Shown here in pieces: positions 14,699 through 23,078 of a DNA stretch of 30,865 bases. The DNA is taken from contig JANNFX010000067.1 in assembly GCA_031380225.1 (NCBI GenBank), positions 1-30,865 on the forward strand, given 5' to 3'. The stretch comes from JANNFX01 sp031380225. Its GTDB lineage: Bacteria > Pseudomonadota > Alphaproteobacteria > Rhizobiales > Hyphomicrobiaceae. Every line of letters begins with the position of its first letter. Positions within the stretch are counted from its first letter, which is position 1. Under the pieces are notes generated by a model. It saw nothing but the letters and a program-made list of their open reading frames with translations. It was not told where the DNA came from and did not search any database. A program made the position numbers and the translations under genes.

Positions 14699-15280
14699 TC
14701 AGCTTTTTTCAGCGCGGCAGGATGACAACCTCATATCTGCCAGCATCTGATCGCGATAGGCGTAGCCACGATCCGGCGCCGCAAGTACGACGATCCCGTT
14801 TTTGGCGGGAACTTTGAGAACAGATTCGCCCGGTGGGGCCAGTCCTTTGGCCTGCGGCGTCAACCCAGCAAACCTGCCGTCATTGGCGACAAGCTGCAGC
14901 GCGACATTGATTTTGCGCCCCGGTTGCCCAACAGCGATATAGAAGTTTTCGCCTTCGTTCGAATACAGCGCCAAAACCCAGCCTGGGTCAGGCAGCAGCG
15001 CGCGCACAGCAACGTCGGTCTTACCGGTGTCAAACCGGCAAACGGCATAGCGGGCACTCGGTGACTGGAATGGCAACCGCTGGGCGCCAGGTTTGGTTGG
15101 CGGCAGCAGCAGCATTTCATGAAGTTTTGCGCCGTTGGTCAGGCGTGTCAGCGCTGATGTCGGAGATAGGGACTGCATGGCGAAAACAAGCATAATGTGC
15201 AGAGCGCCGATCAGGCACAGAGCTGCCCCGATCATCCGCGCATCAGGCTTCAACAGGGTCAACAGCCATTTCAACGGCAC
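14699..15280 (-). CDS. Membrane-anchored protein, partner of the DUF1214 gene
   Basis: 193 residues. One transmembrane segment near the N-terminus (MIGAALCLIGALHIMLVFAM, about 16-35) and a periplasmic domain of about 150 residues containing YAVCRFDTG, PGWVLALYSNEGENFYIAVGQPG and a C-terminal CRAEKS. Its start overlaps the end of the DUF1214 gene by 10 bp. In Rhizobiales a DUF1214 gene is commonly paired with such a small membrane protein (DUF1254-like), but the exact family number is from memory. The role is unknown; the operon with a penicillin-binding protein suggests the envelope. Confidence 0.75.
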   Translation of the reverse strand: MPLKWLLTLLKPDARMIGAALCLIGALHIMLVFAMQSLSPTSALTRLTNGAKLHEMLLLPPTKPGAQRLPFQSPSARYAVCRFDTGKTDVAVRALLPDPGWVLALYSNEGENFYIAVGQPGRKINVALQLVANDGRFAGLTPQAKGLAPPGESVLKVPAKNGIVVLAAPDRGYAYRDQMLADMRLSSCRAEKS

Positions 15281-15900
15281 GCACTCCGTTTGATCACAGG
15301 AAGGGCTTTTTCGAGTGCACCGTCTTCGCGGGTCAAAGCGCGAATACCAAGGTCGATGAGTTGGAACGTCACCACTAGCCGGCCTGCACCACTGGTCGGA
15401 AGCCAGTTTCCTGGCCGCGCATCGCGTGCCATCGAAATTGTGAATGACCCATCCGACGTATAGGCGACGGTGTCGCTGTTGAATGCATATCGATCAGCCG
15501 GGTTGGCGATCAAGCGTCCGCGATCATCGAAGGCTGTCAGGCTCCACCAGTGAGTATAAAGACTTCTGCCTTCGATGGTGTAGTCACAAGATGAGTGTAG
15601 CCTGCTGCCGTCACTGTCGAGGCGTGCGGTAAAAACTTGCGAACTTTCAGAGTTCAATGGCAGCGCGCCAAGGCGGGCGAAATGCACGCGCGTATAGGGA
15701 TCCTGGCCGGGTTGGCCGGCGGCCGGCCAAGTTACCCATGGGCCAATGGTTTCCGTTGTCAGTGAGGTGCCAGTGTCGGTTGAATAACAACTTGATAGGA
15801 CTGCGGTGGCGGCAACGGCAGATATGAAGACCAGTGTTCGCGCGCTGCGCGCAACGAATAGCGTCACGCGTTTTTTGATTTGGTGGGTGACAAAACTCAT
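15271..15900 (-). CDS. DUF1214 domain protein, exported
   Basis: 209 residues. The N-terminus has a hydrophobic signal-like segment (TLVFISAVAATAVLSSCYS). The LSSC could be a lipobox, so it may be a lipoprotein. The DUF1214 hallmarks follow: TETIGPWVTWPAAGQPGQDPYTR, CDYTIEGRSLYTHWWSLTAFDDRG, DGSFTISM and RPGNWLPT, ending in LPVIKRSACR. The domain forms a beta-sandwich of unknown activity. The gene overlaps the penicillin-binding protein gene by 4 bp and its partner by 10 bp, so all three are probably translated together. Confidence 0.88.
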   Translation of the reverse strand: MSFVTHQIKKRVTLFVARSARTLVFISAVAATAVLSSCYSTDTGTSLTTETIGPWVTWPAAGQPGQDPYTRVHFARLGALPLNSESSQVFTARLDSDGSRLHSSCDYTIEGRSLYTHWWSLTAFDDRGRLIANPADRYAFNSDTVAYTSDGSFTISMARDARPGNWLPTSGAGRLVVTFQLIDLGIRALTREDGALEKALPVIKRSACR

Positions 15901-18167
15901 GGCGCGGCCGTGCTGCTGGGGCCCGGAGCTGCCGAAGCCGTTGCAGAAGGGCTCGGTTGTGTCCCCGGCGATGTTTTGTTTTCGATCTGCGCCTTTTTCT
16001 CGGATTTTTCAGGAGCAGCGGGGCTTGAGGGCGCTGGTTCTGCGATACCTGCCGCCTTGCGCATTGCCGTCGCAATCGACTTTAATCCGGTACGCGTCGC
16101 GTCTGGCATCGAGCCCGCGGGCCTGCCGTCAGCGGCTTGCATTGCGCCTTGAGGCTCAGACTTACGCAATTCAGCGAGCCGTGCCTGTTCGGCGACTTGG
16201 GCTGGATGCAGTTCCAGGCCGGGCAACTGCGCGATGTTCATGTCAGTGTGGGCCACGGCCATAAAGTCGTGCCATAGCGGCGCCGCCTGATGGCCACCGG
16301 TGTTTGATCCACCCTGGTCGCGGTTATCGTCGTTGCCGAGCCAAACGCCGGTCACGTATTTGCCGGTGAAGCCGACAAACCAAACATCTTTTGGACCTGT
16401 GCTGGTGCCGGTTTTGCCTGCTGAAACTGTAAAGTCGAGTTGGGCTGCAGCCGCTGTGCCGTCGGTCACGACTTTCTGCAGCATCTGGTTCATGTACTCG
16501 GCCGTGCGGCGCTTCATGACCTGCGGCGCAGGCGGCTCATCCCGCTCGCGGCTATAGACCAGTTCTCCCTTGGACGTTACGGCGTCAAGTAGGGCGTAAG
16601 GCAATGCGCGCTTGCCGCCATTGGCAAAAGCCGCAACGCCGCCGGTATGTTCCATTGGTGTCATGCCGCCATCGCCAAGCGCCATCGAGCAGGTTTTTTT
16701 GACACCTTTGATGCCAAGCTTCTGAGTGAGTTCGATGACTTTCTCGCGTCCGACCAGGAATGACAGCTCAGTTGCAGTCGTATTGTATGATTTTGCCAAT
16801 GCGTACCACAACGGTACGCGCTGGCCGCTACCGCCACCGCCGCCGAAGTTGGACGGGCTCCAGTTGCCGCAACTGCGTGATGCATCACGGACCTGGGTTT
16901 CAGGGTTGTATCCTAAGTACTCAACAGCTGCTGCATAGACATAGACTTTGAACGATGAACCCGGCTGTCGTTTTGCCTGGGTCGCACGGTTGAACTGACT
17001 TTCACCATAGTCAGGTCCACCGACCAAGGCCCGCACAGCACCATCCGGTTCCATGGCAACCAACGCCCCCGAGTTATAGCGCAGGTATCGGCCCTTCTGC
17101 TTGATGTTCGCTACAACAACTTCGTCAGCTTTCTTTTGCAGGACCATATCGACCGTCGTGCGCGCAGTCAGAACATACTGATTCTTGCCTTCCATGCGCC
17201 TTTGAATTTCTTCAAATGCGAAGTCGAGGAACCAGTCAGGACTGGTCGTGGTTCGGGTTTCGACAATCTTGGCTGGATGCAAGCGCGCTTCGTGAACTTG
17301 GGCAGGTGTATAGAACCCCGCTTCAACAAGATTAGTCAGCACTTCGTTGGTTCGAGCACGCGCTGACGGCATATTGACGTGCGGCGCATATTTGGTTGGC
17401 GCTTTAAAAAGTCCGGCAAGCATGGCAGCTTCAGCGAGGTTCACATCGCGAATGGACTTGCCGAAATAGAATTGCGCTGCTGCTTCGACTCCGAATGCAC
17501 CGCCACCCATGTAGGCACGGTCGAGGTACATCTTCAGAATTTCCCGCTTCGTAAAGCGGCTCTCAAGCAAGAATGAGAGGAAGACTTCCTTGATCTTGCG
17601 ATCAATAGATCGCTCGGACGATAAGAACAGGTTCTTAGCCAGCTGTTGGGTCAGCGATGAGCCGCCTTGGACAACGTCGTTGGCGCGCAAGTTTTCGATG
17701 ACCGCACGCATGGTGCCCAGAATGTCGATGCCGAAGTGCTCAAAGAAGCGCCGGTCTTCGGTCGCCATCGTGGCCTTGATGACCGACTCGGGAATTTCTT
17801 CGAGTGGCACGGCATCGTTGTGCAAAATCCCACGCTTGCCAATTTCGGTGCCGTTAGCGTCAAGGAAAGTGACGCTATATTGTCCGGTAAGAAACTTGCC
17901 TTCATCGAATTCTTTGAATGCTGGCAATGCCAGCGTGTACAACACCAGCATACCGCCGAGGCCAAGTGTCATGGCTTCGGACGCCAGTTCGTTCAAAACT
18001 CTGCGCCAGCCGGACAGCTTAAAGCGGGCGAAAAAGCTCGACGAAACAATCCAGGCCGTTTGAACGGCACTCCATGTCGATGAAAAGAACGACGCGATGC
18101 GCGAATCGAGCTCCAACAACGACGTCAGCCGGTCACGCTTTCCACCTTTCAGGAACCAGTCGCTCAC
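15897..18167 (-). CDS. Class A penicillin-binding protein (PBP1A family)
   Basis: 756 residues. One transmembrane anchor at about 66-83. The glycosyltransferase (GT51) domain has the catalytic Glu137 in ATEDRRFFEHFGID and the GGSSLTQQLAKNLFLS block near 168-183. The transpeptidase domain has all three motifs: SxxK at 404-407 (SSFK), SxN at 460-462 (SYN) and KTGT at 585-588. It polymerises lipid II and cross-links stem peptides in the periplasm. The last ~100 residues are an Ala/Pro/Ser/Glu-rich tail, probably disordered. It heads the operon with the DUF1214 pair and is divergent from ycgN. The start gives a 65-residue cytoplasmic lead, longer than usual; an internal start cannot be excluded. 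Confidence 0.96.
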   Translation of the reverse strand: MSDWFLKGGKRDRLTSLLELDSRIASFFSSTWSAVQTAWIVSSSFFARFKLSGWRRVLNELASEAMTLGLGGMLVLYTLALPAFKEFDEGKFLTGQYSVTFLDANGTEIGKRGILHNDAVPLEEIPESVIKATMATEDRRFFEHFGIDILGTMRAVIENLRANDVVQGGSSLTQQLAKNLFLSSERSIDRKIKEVFLSFLLESRFTKREILKMYLDRAYMGGGAFGVEAAAQFYFGKSIRDVNLAEAAMLAGLFKAPTKYAPHVNMPSARARTNEVLTNLVEAGFYTPAQVHEARLHPAKIVETRTTTSPDWFLDFAFEEIQRRMEGKNQYVLTARTTVDMVLQKKADEVVVANIKQKGRYLRYNSGALVAMEPDGAVRALVGGPDYGESQFNRATQAKRQPGSSFKVYVYAAAVEYLGYNPETQVRDASRSCGNWSPSNFGGGGGSGQRVPLWYALAKSYNTTATELSFLVGREKVIELTQKLGIKGVKKTCSMALGDGGMTPMEHTGGVAAFANGGKRALPYALLDAVTSKGELVYSRERDEPPAPQVMKRRTAEYMNQMLQKVVTDGTAAAAQLDFTVSAGKTGTSTGPKDVWFVGFTGKYVTGVWLGNDDNRDQGGSNTGGHQAAPLWHDFMAVAHTDMNIAQLPGLELHPAQVAEQARLAELRKSEPQGAMQAADGRPAGSMPDATRTGLKSIATAMRKAAGIAEPAPSSPAAPEKSEKKAQIENKTSPGTQPSPSATASAAPGPSSTAAP

Positions 18168-18262
18168 GGGTCGCCAATGCCTCTATTCGAGCCTGCTAGG
18201 GAATCGATAGCGTTGTCTGGGATGAAAGCCAAGACCTCGCCAGGATGGGTATATTACTCGAA

Positions 18263-18273
18263 AACACTGTGTT
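18263..18273. promoter_or_regulatory. Perfect short palindrome in the divergent PBP/ycgN promoter region
   Basis: AACACTGTGTT is a perfect 11-bp palindrome with a central T, 95 bp upstream of the PBP start and 26 bp upstream of the first ycgN start. On the minus strand, TAATAT lies just past it (plus 18250-18255) as a possible -10 element. It could be an operator, but short palindromes also occur by chance. Confidence 0.25.
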
Positions 18274-18299
18274 AGAGAAATGCGGCGAAAACAGAACGA

Positions 18300-18797
18300 A
18301 TGCCGGTGTTTCGCCGGTCAATGCGGCTAAGACAAGGTCAGCAAACAGTGGTCGAAAAACCGTTTTGGGAAACGAAAACGCTTGAACAGATGTCCCCCGT
18401 CGAGTGGGAGCAACTTTGTGACGGATGCGGCCGCTGCTGCCTGTTGAAACTTGAGGATGAAGATACCGGCGAGGTCCACTTGACCCGGCTTGCCTGTAAA
18501 ATGTTGGACCTCAATTCCTGCAAGTGCAAGGATTACCCGAACCGGCAGAAAAAGGTCCACGATTGCCTCTTGATCGACCTCGAAAAGGTCCGGAGCCTGG
18601 AATGGCTGCCTGATAGTTGCGCATACCGGCGGGTTGACGATGGCCGCGGTCTGGCCTGGTGGCATCCGCTGATTTCTGGCTCAAGCGAAACTGTGCATGA
18701 CGCCGGCATTTCGGTTCGCGGGCTGGCGCGTAGCGAGGCGCGTATCAAGCCAGAGTCACTGTTCAAGTATATCATCCCCAATCTTGGTGCGGGCTGA
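18300..18797 (+). CDS. YcgN/UPF0260 cysteine-cluster protein
   Basis: Up to 165 residues. The family core starts at PFWETKTLEQMSPVEWEQLC. It has a CDGCGRCC cluster followed by later cysteines (LACKML, NSCKCKDYP, HDC and DSCAYR), a pattern shared with CxxCxxCC zinc/iron-binding proteins. The biochemical role is unknown. The ATG at 18300 has no good ribosome site; GTG 18348 gives VVEKPFWETKTL, closer to the family N-terminus and with AAGG 10 bases before it, so that may be the true start. The HAD phosphatase gene follows 12 bp downstream, and this group continues into ATP12. Confidence 0.9.
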   Translation: MPVFRRSMRLRQGQQTVVEKPFWETKTLEQMSPVEWEQLCDGCGRCCLLKLEDEDTGEVHLTRLACKMLDLNSCKCKDYPNRQKKVHDCLLIDLEKVRSLEWLPDSCAYRRVDDGRGLAWWHPLISGSSETVHDAGISVRGLARSEARIKPESLFKYIIPNLGAG

Positions 18798-18809
18798 CCG
18801 GAGTTTGCT

Positions 18810-19493
18810 TTGAAACTGGTAGTGTTTGATTGCGACGGTACGCTCGTCGATAGCCAACATCTGATTGTTGCGGCCATGGACCGTGCCTTTAACGGCCGCG
18901 GCCTGCCCCCACCACCGCGGCTCAAAACTCTGTCTGTCGTTGGCTTGTCATTGACAATTGCAGTTGAGCGGTTGTTGCCAGCGGCGACAGATGCGGCGCT
19001 AATTCATGCACTGGCTGAGGACTACAAGGCGGCGTTCGGTGATTTGCGCCGCGATCCGGCCAACACTGAGCCGATGTATCCCGGTATGCGCGATCTGGTA
19101 CTGGAGCTTGCCGCTCGCGAAGACACTGTGCTCGGAATTGCAACCGGCAAGTCGCGGCGGGGCGTTGCTACGGTTTTGGCGCGCGAGCAAATTGGCGAAG
19201 CATTCCGCACTGTGCAAACAGCAGACACCCATCCGTCAAAGCCAGATCCGTCGATGATCTTTGAAGCGATGGCGGACTCTGGTGCATCAGCTCATGACAC
19301 CATCCTGATTGGTGACACCACCTATGATGTCGAAATGGCTCTGGCGGCAGGTGCCGGCGCAATCGGAGTTGCCTGGGGCTATCATCCCGTCTCCGAACTC
19401 AAAGCCGCCGGTGCGGGGCACGTCGTTGCAAGCTCTGCCGAACTCAGACAGGTTGTCAGCCACTTTTTAAGTGGGGGCCAGCTGTCGGTATGA
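18810..19493 (+). CDS. HAD-IA family phosphatase
   Basis: 227 residues from a TTG start with GGAG 7 bases upstream. Haloacid-dehalogenase fold: motif I FDCDGTLVDS with nucleophile D7 and acid/base D9, motif II IATGKSRRG, motif III lysine in HPSKPDPSMI and motif IV IGDTTYDVEMA. Length and cap position resemble phosphoglycolate-phosphatase and pyrophosphatase-like members, but the substrate cannot be read from the sequence. It overlaps the ATP12 gene by 4 bp, so the two are translationally coupled, as in many alphaproteobacteria. Confidence 0.92.
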   Translation: MKLVVFDCDGTLVDSQHLIVAAMDRAFNGRGLPPPPRLKTLSVVGLSLTIAVERLLPAATDAALIHALAEDYKAAFGDLRRDPANTEPMYPGMRDLVLELAAREDTVLGIATGKSRRGVATVLAREQIGEAFRTVQTADTHPSKPDPSMIFEAMADSGASAHDTILIGDTTYDVEMALAAGAGAIGVAWGYHPVSELKAAGAGHVVASSAELRQVVSHFLSGGQLSV

Positions 19494-20284
19494 CCAGTGA
19501 AGATCATCGCAAGTCCGGCAATGAGCCAACTGGGGCAGCAGTCGCGAAGCCGCGCCGGCCCGGTCAAGAGCCAATGCGTGCATCGTTTTCTAAACGATTT
19601 TACAAATCCGTCGATGTGATCGCTGACGGTTCAGGTTTCCAAATCCGCCTCGATGGGCGCCCGATCAAGACGCCGAAGAAGCGCCTGCTCGAATTGCCAA
19701 GGAAAATGCTGGCGGACGCCGTGGCCGCTGAATGGCAGGCCCAAGTTGGGGTTATCGATCCCGGCACAATGCCGGTCACTCGGATTGCAAATACCGCCAT
19801 CGATGGGGTTGCGAATTCAATGTCAGAGGTTGCTGCCGATATCGTGGCCTTTGCCGGATCAGATTTGCTCTGCTACCGGGCATGTGATCCAGCTGAATTG
19901 CTTGCTCGGCAGGCCGTTGCTTGGGACCCGGTGTTGGCGTGGGTACAAAAGGCTCACGGTGCGCGTTTCGTTTTGTCCGAAGGCGTCATGCCCGTTGAAC
20001 AAAGCGACGCCGCGCTCAAGAAAATTGCCAGTGTCGTCGCGCCATTCAATCCGTTCCAGCTGACGGCGCTACACGTCCTGACCACGTTAACGGGCTCCGC
20101 TCTGCTGGCGCTGGCCTTTGCTTCTGAAGCGTTATCGCTTGAGGAAGTGTGGACCGCCGCTCATGTTGATGAAGACTGGCAAATCCTTATGTGGGGGCCT
20201 GACGAGGAGGCTGCGGCGCGGCGCGAACTGCGGCGGCTTGAATTCGACGCCGCGGCGCAGGTCCTGACCCTGTTGCGGTCCTAA
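19490..20284 (+). CDS. ATP12-family F1-ATPase assembly chaperone
   Basis: 264 residues. Matches the ATP12 family, which is shared by alphaproteobacteria and mitochondria and assists assembly of the F1 alpha subunit. Landmarks are FQIRLDGRPIKTPKKRLLELP, LADAVAAEWQAQ, MPVTRIANTAID, DIVAFAGSDLLCYRA, VAWDPVLAWVQ and the C-terminal EEVWTAAHVDEDWQILMWGPDEEA. The first ~25 residues are a polar, variable extension. The atp operon is not in the window. It is coupled to the upstream HAD gene. Confidence 0.94.
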   Translation: MTSEDHRKSGNEPTGAAVAKPRRPGQEPMRASFSKRFYKSVDVIADGSGFQIRLDGRPIKTPKKRLLELPRKMLADAVAAEWQAQVGVIDPGTMPVTRIANTAIDGVANSMSEVAADIVAFAGSDLLCYRACDPAELLARQAVAWDPVLAWVQKAHGARFVLSEGVMPVEQSDAALKKIASVVAPFNPFQLTALHVLTTLTGSALLALAFASEALSLEEVWTAAHVDEDWQILMWGPDEEAAARRELRRLEFDAAAQVLTLLRS

Positions 20285-20328
20285 CTGATCGTATGTCAGT
20301 GTCGGCGCGAAGTTCTGGAGGCCGCACC

Positions 20329-21273
20329 ATGACAACGCTGCTGTTCAACCATCCCTGTTTCATCAATCACGACACCGGACCTGGTCACCCCGAGCGGCCG
20401 GACCGGATGCGGGCCATCGACAAAGTCTTGGCGCATGAGACCTATCAAGGCTTAACGCGACGGGAAGCACCGTTGCGCCAAGACGTTGGGGTGCAAATAG
20501 CGCTCGCTCATCCCGGTTCCTATTTCGAGAAAATCAAAGCCGCTGTTAGCACCGTCGCCGGTGAAACGCTCGGCCGCATCGATGGCGACACGGTCGTTTC
20601 GAAAGGCACTTGGGAAGCGGCATTACGCGCAGTTGGCGCCGGGCTTGAAGCCGTCGATCAGGTCATGACCGGGCAGGCATCTAACGCGTTTTGCCAAGTA
20701 CGTCCGCCCGGCCATCACGCCGAAAGTGATCGCGCCATGGGCTTCTGTTTCTTTTCCAACGCCGCTATCGCAGGGCTTTACGCGCGCGCAAAACATGGCG
20801 CTGAGCGCATCGCAGTTGTGGATTTTGATGTCCACCATGGCAATGGCACGCAGGATATCTTTTGGGCTGACAAAAATGCGTTTTACGGCTCGACCCACCA
20901 GATGCCGCTGTTTCCAGGCACGGGTGAATTGAACGAGACGGGCGCCGGCAACATCTTCAATGCGCCCTTGCGCGAAGGCGACGACGGTCAGGTGTTCAAA
21001 GAAGCGTTTACCAGCCGCATCTTGCAACCGCTCGGAAATTTCGCGCCTGATCTTATTGTCATCTCCGCCGGCTTCGATGCTCATAAGCGCGATCCGCTTG
21101 GCGGACTTCGCTTGGTAGAGGCAGATTTCCTGTGGGCCACGGAACAATTGGGAGTGGTGGCGCACAAGCACGCCAAAGGCCGGATCGTGTCAATGCTCGA
21201 AGGCGGTTATGATCTCGAAGGACTAGCTAAGTCGGTTGCGGTCCACGTCCGCGCTTTGATGGACATGGGGTGA
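20329..21273 (+). CDS. Histone-deacetylase-like hydrolase (class II HDAC / acetylpolyamine amidohydrolase family)
   Basis: 314 residues from ATG 20329, which has GGAGG 7 bases upstream; the frame opens at 20293. The zinc deacetylase core is intact: HPERPDRMRAID, the active-site RPPGHHAE pair of histidines, GFCFFSNAAIA, the zinc ligands in VVDFDVHHGNGTQ, and SAGFDAHKRDPLGGLRL with an Asp ligand, ending EGGYDLEGL. Bacterial members remove acetyl groups from small amines or proteins; the substrate here is unknown. It follows ATP12 by 44 bp and ends before two hairpins. Confidence 0.94.
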   Translation: MTTLLFNHPCFINHDTGPGHPERPDRMRAIDKVLAHETYQGLTRREAPLRQDVGVQIALAHPGSYFEKIKAAVSTVAGETLGRIDGDTVVSKGTWEAALRAVGAGLEAVDQVMTGQASNAFCQVRPPGHHAESDRAMGFCFFSNAAIAGLYARAKHGAERIAVVDFDVHHGNGTQDIFWADKNAFYGSTHQMPLFPGTGELNETGAGNIFNAPLREGDDGQVFKEAFTSRILQPLGNFAPDLIVISAGFDAHKRDPLGGLRLVEADFLWATEQLGVVAHKHAKGRIVSMLEGGYDLEGLAKSVAVHVRALMDMG

Positions 21274-21281
21274 AATATTTC

Positions 21282-21306
21282 GGGTTAGACCCAGCTGGTC
21301 TGACCC
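21282..21306. terminator. Hairpin 1 between HDAC-like and rplI genes
   Basis: GGGTTAGACC (21282-21291) and GGTCTGACCC (21297-21306) form a 10-bp stem with one G-U pair and a 5-nt loop. It lies 8 bp after the HDAC-like stop in a 98-bp convergent gap. There is no T-tract. It probably acts as a two-way terminator. Confidence 0.5.
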
Positions 21307-21337
21307 GGTGAAGATCGTACACTGCAATGCACGGCAT

Positions 21338-21364
21338 GGGGTCTGACCCGCAGGATCAGACCCC
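21338..21364. terminator. Hairpin 2 between HDAC-like and rplI genes
   Basis: GGGGTCTGA (21338-21346) pairs perfectly with TCAGACCCC (21356-21364) around a 9-nt loop, 7 bp past the rplI stop. It shares the GTCTGACCC/GGGTCAGAC motif with hairpin 1, so the two look like copies of one repeat. It probably serves rplI on the minus strand. Confidence 0.5.
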
Positions 21365-21371
21365 GGATACC

Positions 21372-21947
21372 TTATTCTTCGCCACCTTCAGACGGTGCTG
21401 CGCCGCCTTCGAACATTTCGTCAGCGTTGAAGGTTTCGATTTCGACCTTCTCATCCTTGATGTGGGCTACGTTCTCGCCACGTGATTGGCGTTCCGCCTC
21501 ATCTGCCGAGCGGGCGACGTTGAGAGAAACTTTTGCCAGCACCTCGGGGTGGAGCTGAACTGTAACCGGATGCAGGCCGAGAGTTTTGATTGGCTTGTCC
21601 AAGATAATCATGTTGCGATGAACAGTGAAGCCGCCAGCCGTTACGGCTTCGGCAATATCGCGGGTTGAGACCGAGCCGTAAAGCTGGCCGGTATCGCCAG
21701 CGGTGCGGATTGCGACGAACGTTTTGCCGTTCAGCTTTTCACCAACTGCATCGGCTTCCCGTTTGTGCTCGAGATTGGTCGCTTCAAGCTGAGCTCGCTG
21801 ACCTTCAAACTGCGCCTGGTTTTCCTTGGTCGCGCGCAGCGCCTTCTTCTGCGGCAGCAGGAAGTTGCGAGCGAATCCGTCTTTGACTTTGACAACGTCG
21901 CCCATTTGGCCAAGCCGGCCAATGCGCTGAAGTAGAATGACTTGCAT
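21372..21947 (-). CDS. rplI: 50S ribosomal protein L9
   Basis: 191 residues. The N-terminal RNA-binding domain has the signature MQVILLQRIGRLGQMGDVVKVKDGFARNFLLPQKKA, spanning about 1-36. The connecting helix (EHKREADAVGEKLNGKT) and C-terminal domain follow. The last ~40 residues (SRGENVAHIKDEK to PSEGGEE) are an acidic extension typical of alphaproteobacteria. The ribosome site AGGAG is directly upstream. It is last in the rpsF-rpsR-DUF2232-rplI operon. Just upstream, GAGTT occurs three times in tandem on the plus strand (21970-21984). Confidence 0.98.
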   Translation of the reverse strand: MQVILLQRIGRLGQMGDVVKVKDGFARNFLLPQKKALRATKENQAQFEGQRAQLEATNLEHKREADAVGEKLNGKTFVAIRTAGDTGQLYGSVSTRDIAEAVTAGGFTVHRNMIILDKPIKTLGLHPVTVQLHPEVLAKVSLNVARSADEAERQSRGENVAHIKDEKVEIETFNADEMFEGGAAPSEGGEE

Positions 21948-22000
21948 GTTTTTTCTCCTGGTCTTGTTTGAGTTGAGTTGAGTTCAGAATTGAAAAGAGT

Positions 22001-22972
22001 TTACGTGCCGCCGGGCGGTCGAAAACGGGACCGCAATTGGACGATGCTTTCGCTGAGTCCGAGCAGCGCCAGAGGCGGAGCGAAGGCAACTGTGACAAGC
22101 AGCAAGCCGCTATAGATCGTTCCAAGCATGAAAGAGCGCCAATGCCAGCCCTTGGTCAGTTCATGAACGATCGCGAGCCCGAGCAACAGAAACGCGAACA
22201 GCAAAGTTCCTGCAATTGCGCGGCTGGCGAGCCCGAACATGCCGTCCTGAAATGACAGTGCGATCGCCGCCAACAGTGCAATGGCCGTACCTGCCGGATA
22301 TTCCATGAGGCCGATCACTGGCCATGGCCTGGTCAATTGACCTGTCCCGCGCATGATCCGCCCCGACAACCACAAGGTCAGCAGCAACGCAGCCATCCAA
22401 GCGATTGCCAAAGCGGCTGGCATTGCCGCGTAGATGTATTTTGTCAGACTGGCAATATCGTCAGGACTTAGCGGCAGCCCAGTTGTGCTGTGCGTGATTT
22501 TGGCGGCTGCGATTGCATCGGTGAGCAGCTTTAAGAGTTGGTCTTTAAGTTCAGGTCCGCCAGCTTCGAGCATGATCGACCACAGAATTGCTGGAATAGC
22601 TGCCAATGCAGCCGTCCAAATCACGAGCCGTCCAACCGGATACCATTCAGGCGAGGTGGTGTTCGGGGCGTCCCCGGCGGCAGCACTCGGGCGGCTCAGT
22701 AATGCGAGATATGACAACAGAGCGGCTGGCAGTGCGGCTGTGGTCAAGAAGAAACCACCGGCCGAAGGCAGCAACGCCACGAGGATCACTCCGCCAGCAA
22801 ACGCTGCAATGAGACCGGCGCGCACGCCCCAGCCGAGCCCAGCCAGCATTACAGGTAGTGGAGTAATGAGCGAAAACAACAGACGCGCTGGCAGTGGCCC
22901 TGTCGTTGCCGACAGGAAGGCCACGGCTGCAATTAGCCCAAGCGCGATGGCGATAAGAACCGTGTTTATCAT
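22001..22972 (-). CDS. DUF2232 polytopic membrane protein
   Basis: 323 residues with about eight hydrophobic helices, starting MINTVLIAIALGLIAAVAFL. Characteristic parts are TGPLPARLLFSLITPLPVMLAGLGWG, an ECF-transporter-like S-component pattern, and the end VHELTKGWHWRSFMLGTIYSGLLL. DUF2232 sits between rpsR and rplI in most alphaproteobacteria. The family has been proposed to resemble membrane S components, but no substrate is known. It is 106 bp downstream of rpsR, beyond a hairpin, and 53 bp upstream of rplI. Confidence 0.92.
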   Translation of the reverse strand: MINTVLIAIALGLIAAVAFLSATTGPLPARLLFSLITPLPVMLAGLGWGVRAGLIAAFAGGVILVALLPSAGGFFLTTAALPAALLSYLALLSRPSAAAGDAPNTTSPEWYPVGRLVIWTAALAAIPAILWSIMLEAGGPELKDQLLKLLTDAIAAAKITHSTTGLPLSPDDIASLTKYIYAAMPAALAIAWMAALLLTLWLSGRIMRGTGQLTRPWPVIGLMEYPAGTAIALLAAIALSFQDGMFGLASRAIAGTLLFAFLLLGLAIVHELTKGWHWRSFMLGTIYSGLLLVTVAFAPPLALLGLSESIVQLRSRFRPPGGT

Positions 22973-23038
22973 TTCAAAGCTGTCCCGCGGGAAAGTGCGC
23001 GGTTAGGGCAAGCGTGAAGCCAAACCCAACCAGTCAGT

Positions 23039-23070
23039 GCCAGAGCTGCCGCGTCAGCAGCAGCCCTGGC
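23039..23070 (-). other. Hairpin between rpsR and the DUF2232 gene
   Basis: Outer stem GCCAG/CTGGC (23039-23043 with 23066-23070) and inner stem GCTGC/GCAGC (23045-23049 with 23057-23061) enclose a 7-nt loop. It lies 8 bp after the rpsR stop in a 106-bp gap. There is no T-tract, so it may be an mRNA processing or stability element that lowers DUF2232 expression relative to the ribosomal genes. Confidence 0.35.
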
Positions 23071-23078
23071 GATGCGTT

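Noticed and set aside
17590..18063. 157-residue plus frame opposite the PBP gene
   Set aside because: Shadow frame of the transglycosylase domain.
20623..21171. 182-residue minus frame across the HDAC-like gene
   Set aside because: Antisense to a gene with all active-site motifs; no matching features.
22434..23006. 190-residue plus frame opposite DUF2232
   Set aside because: Shadow of a membrane gene with rpsR and rplI around it on the minus strand; rich in Ala/Pro/Arg with no domain.
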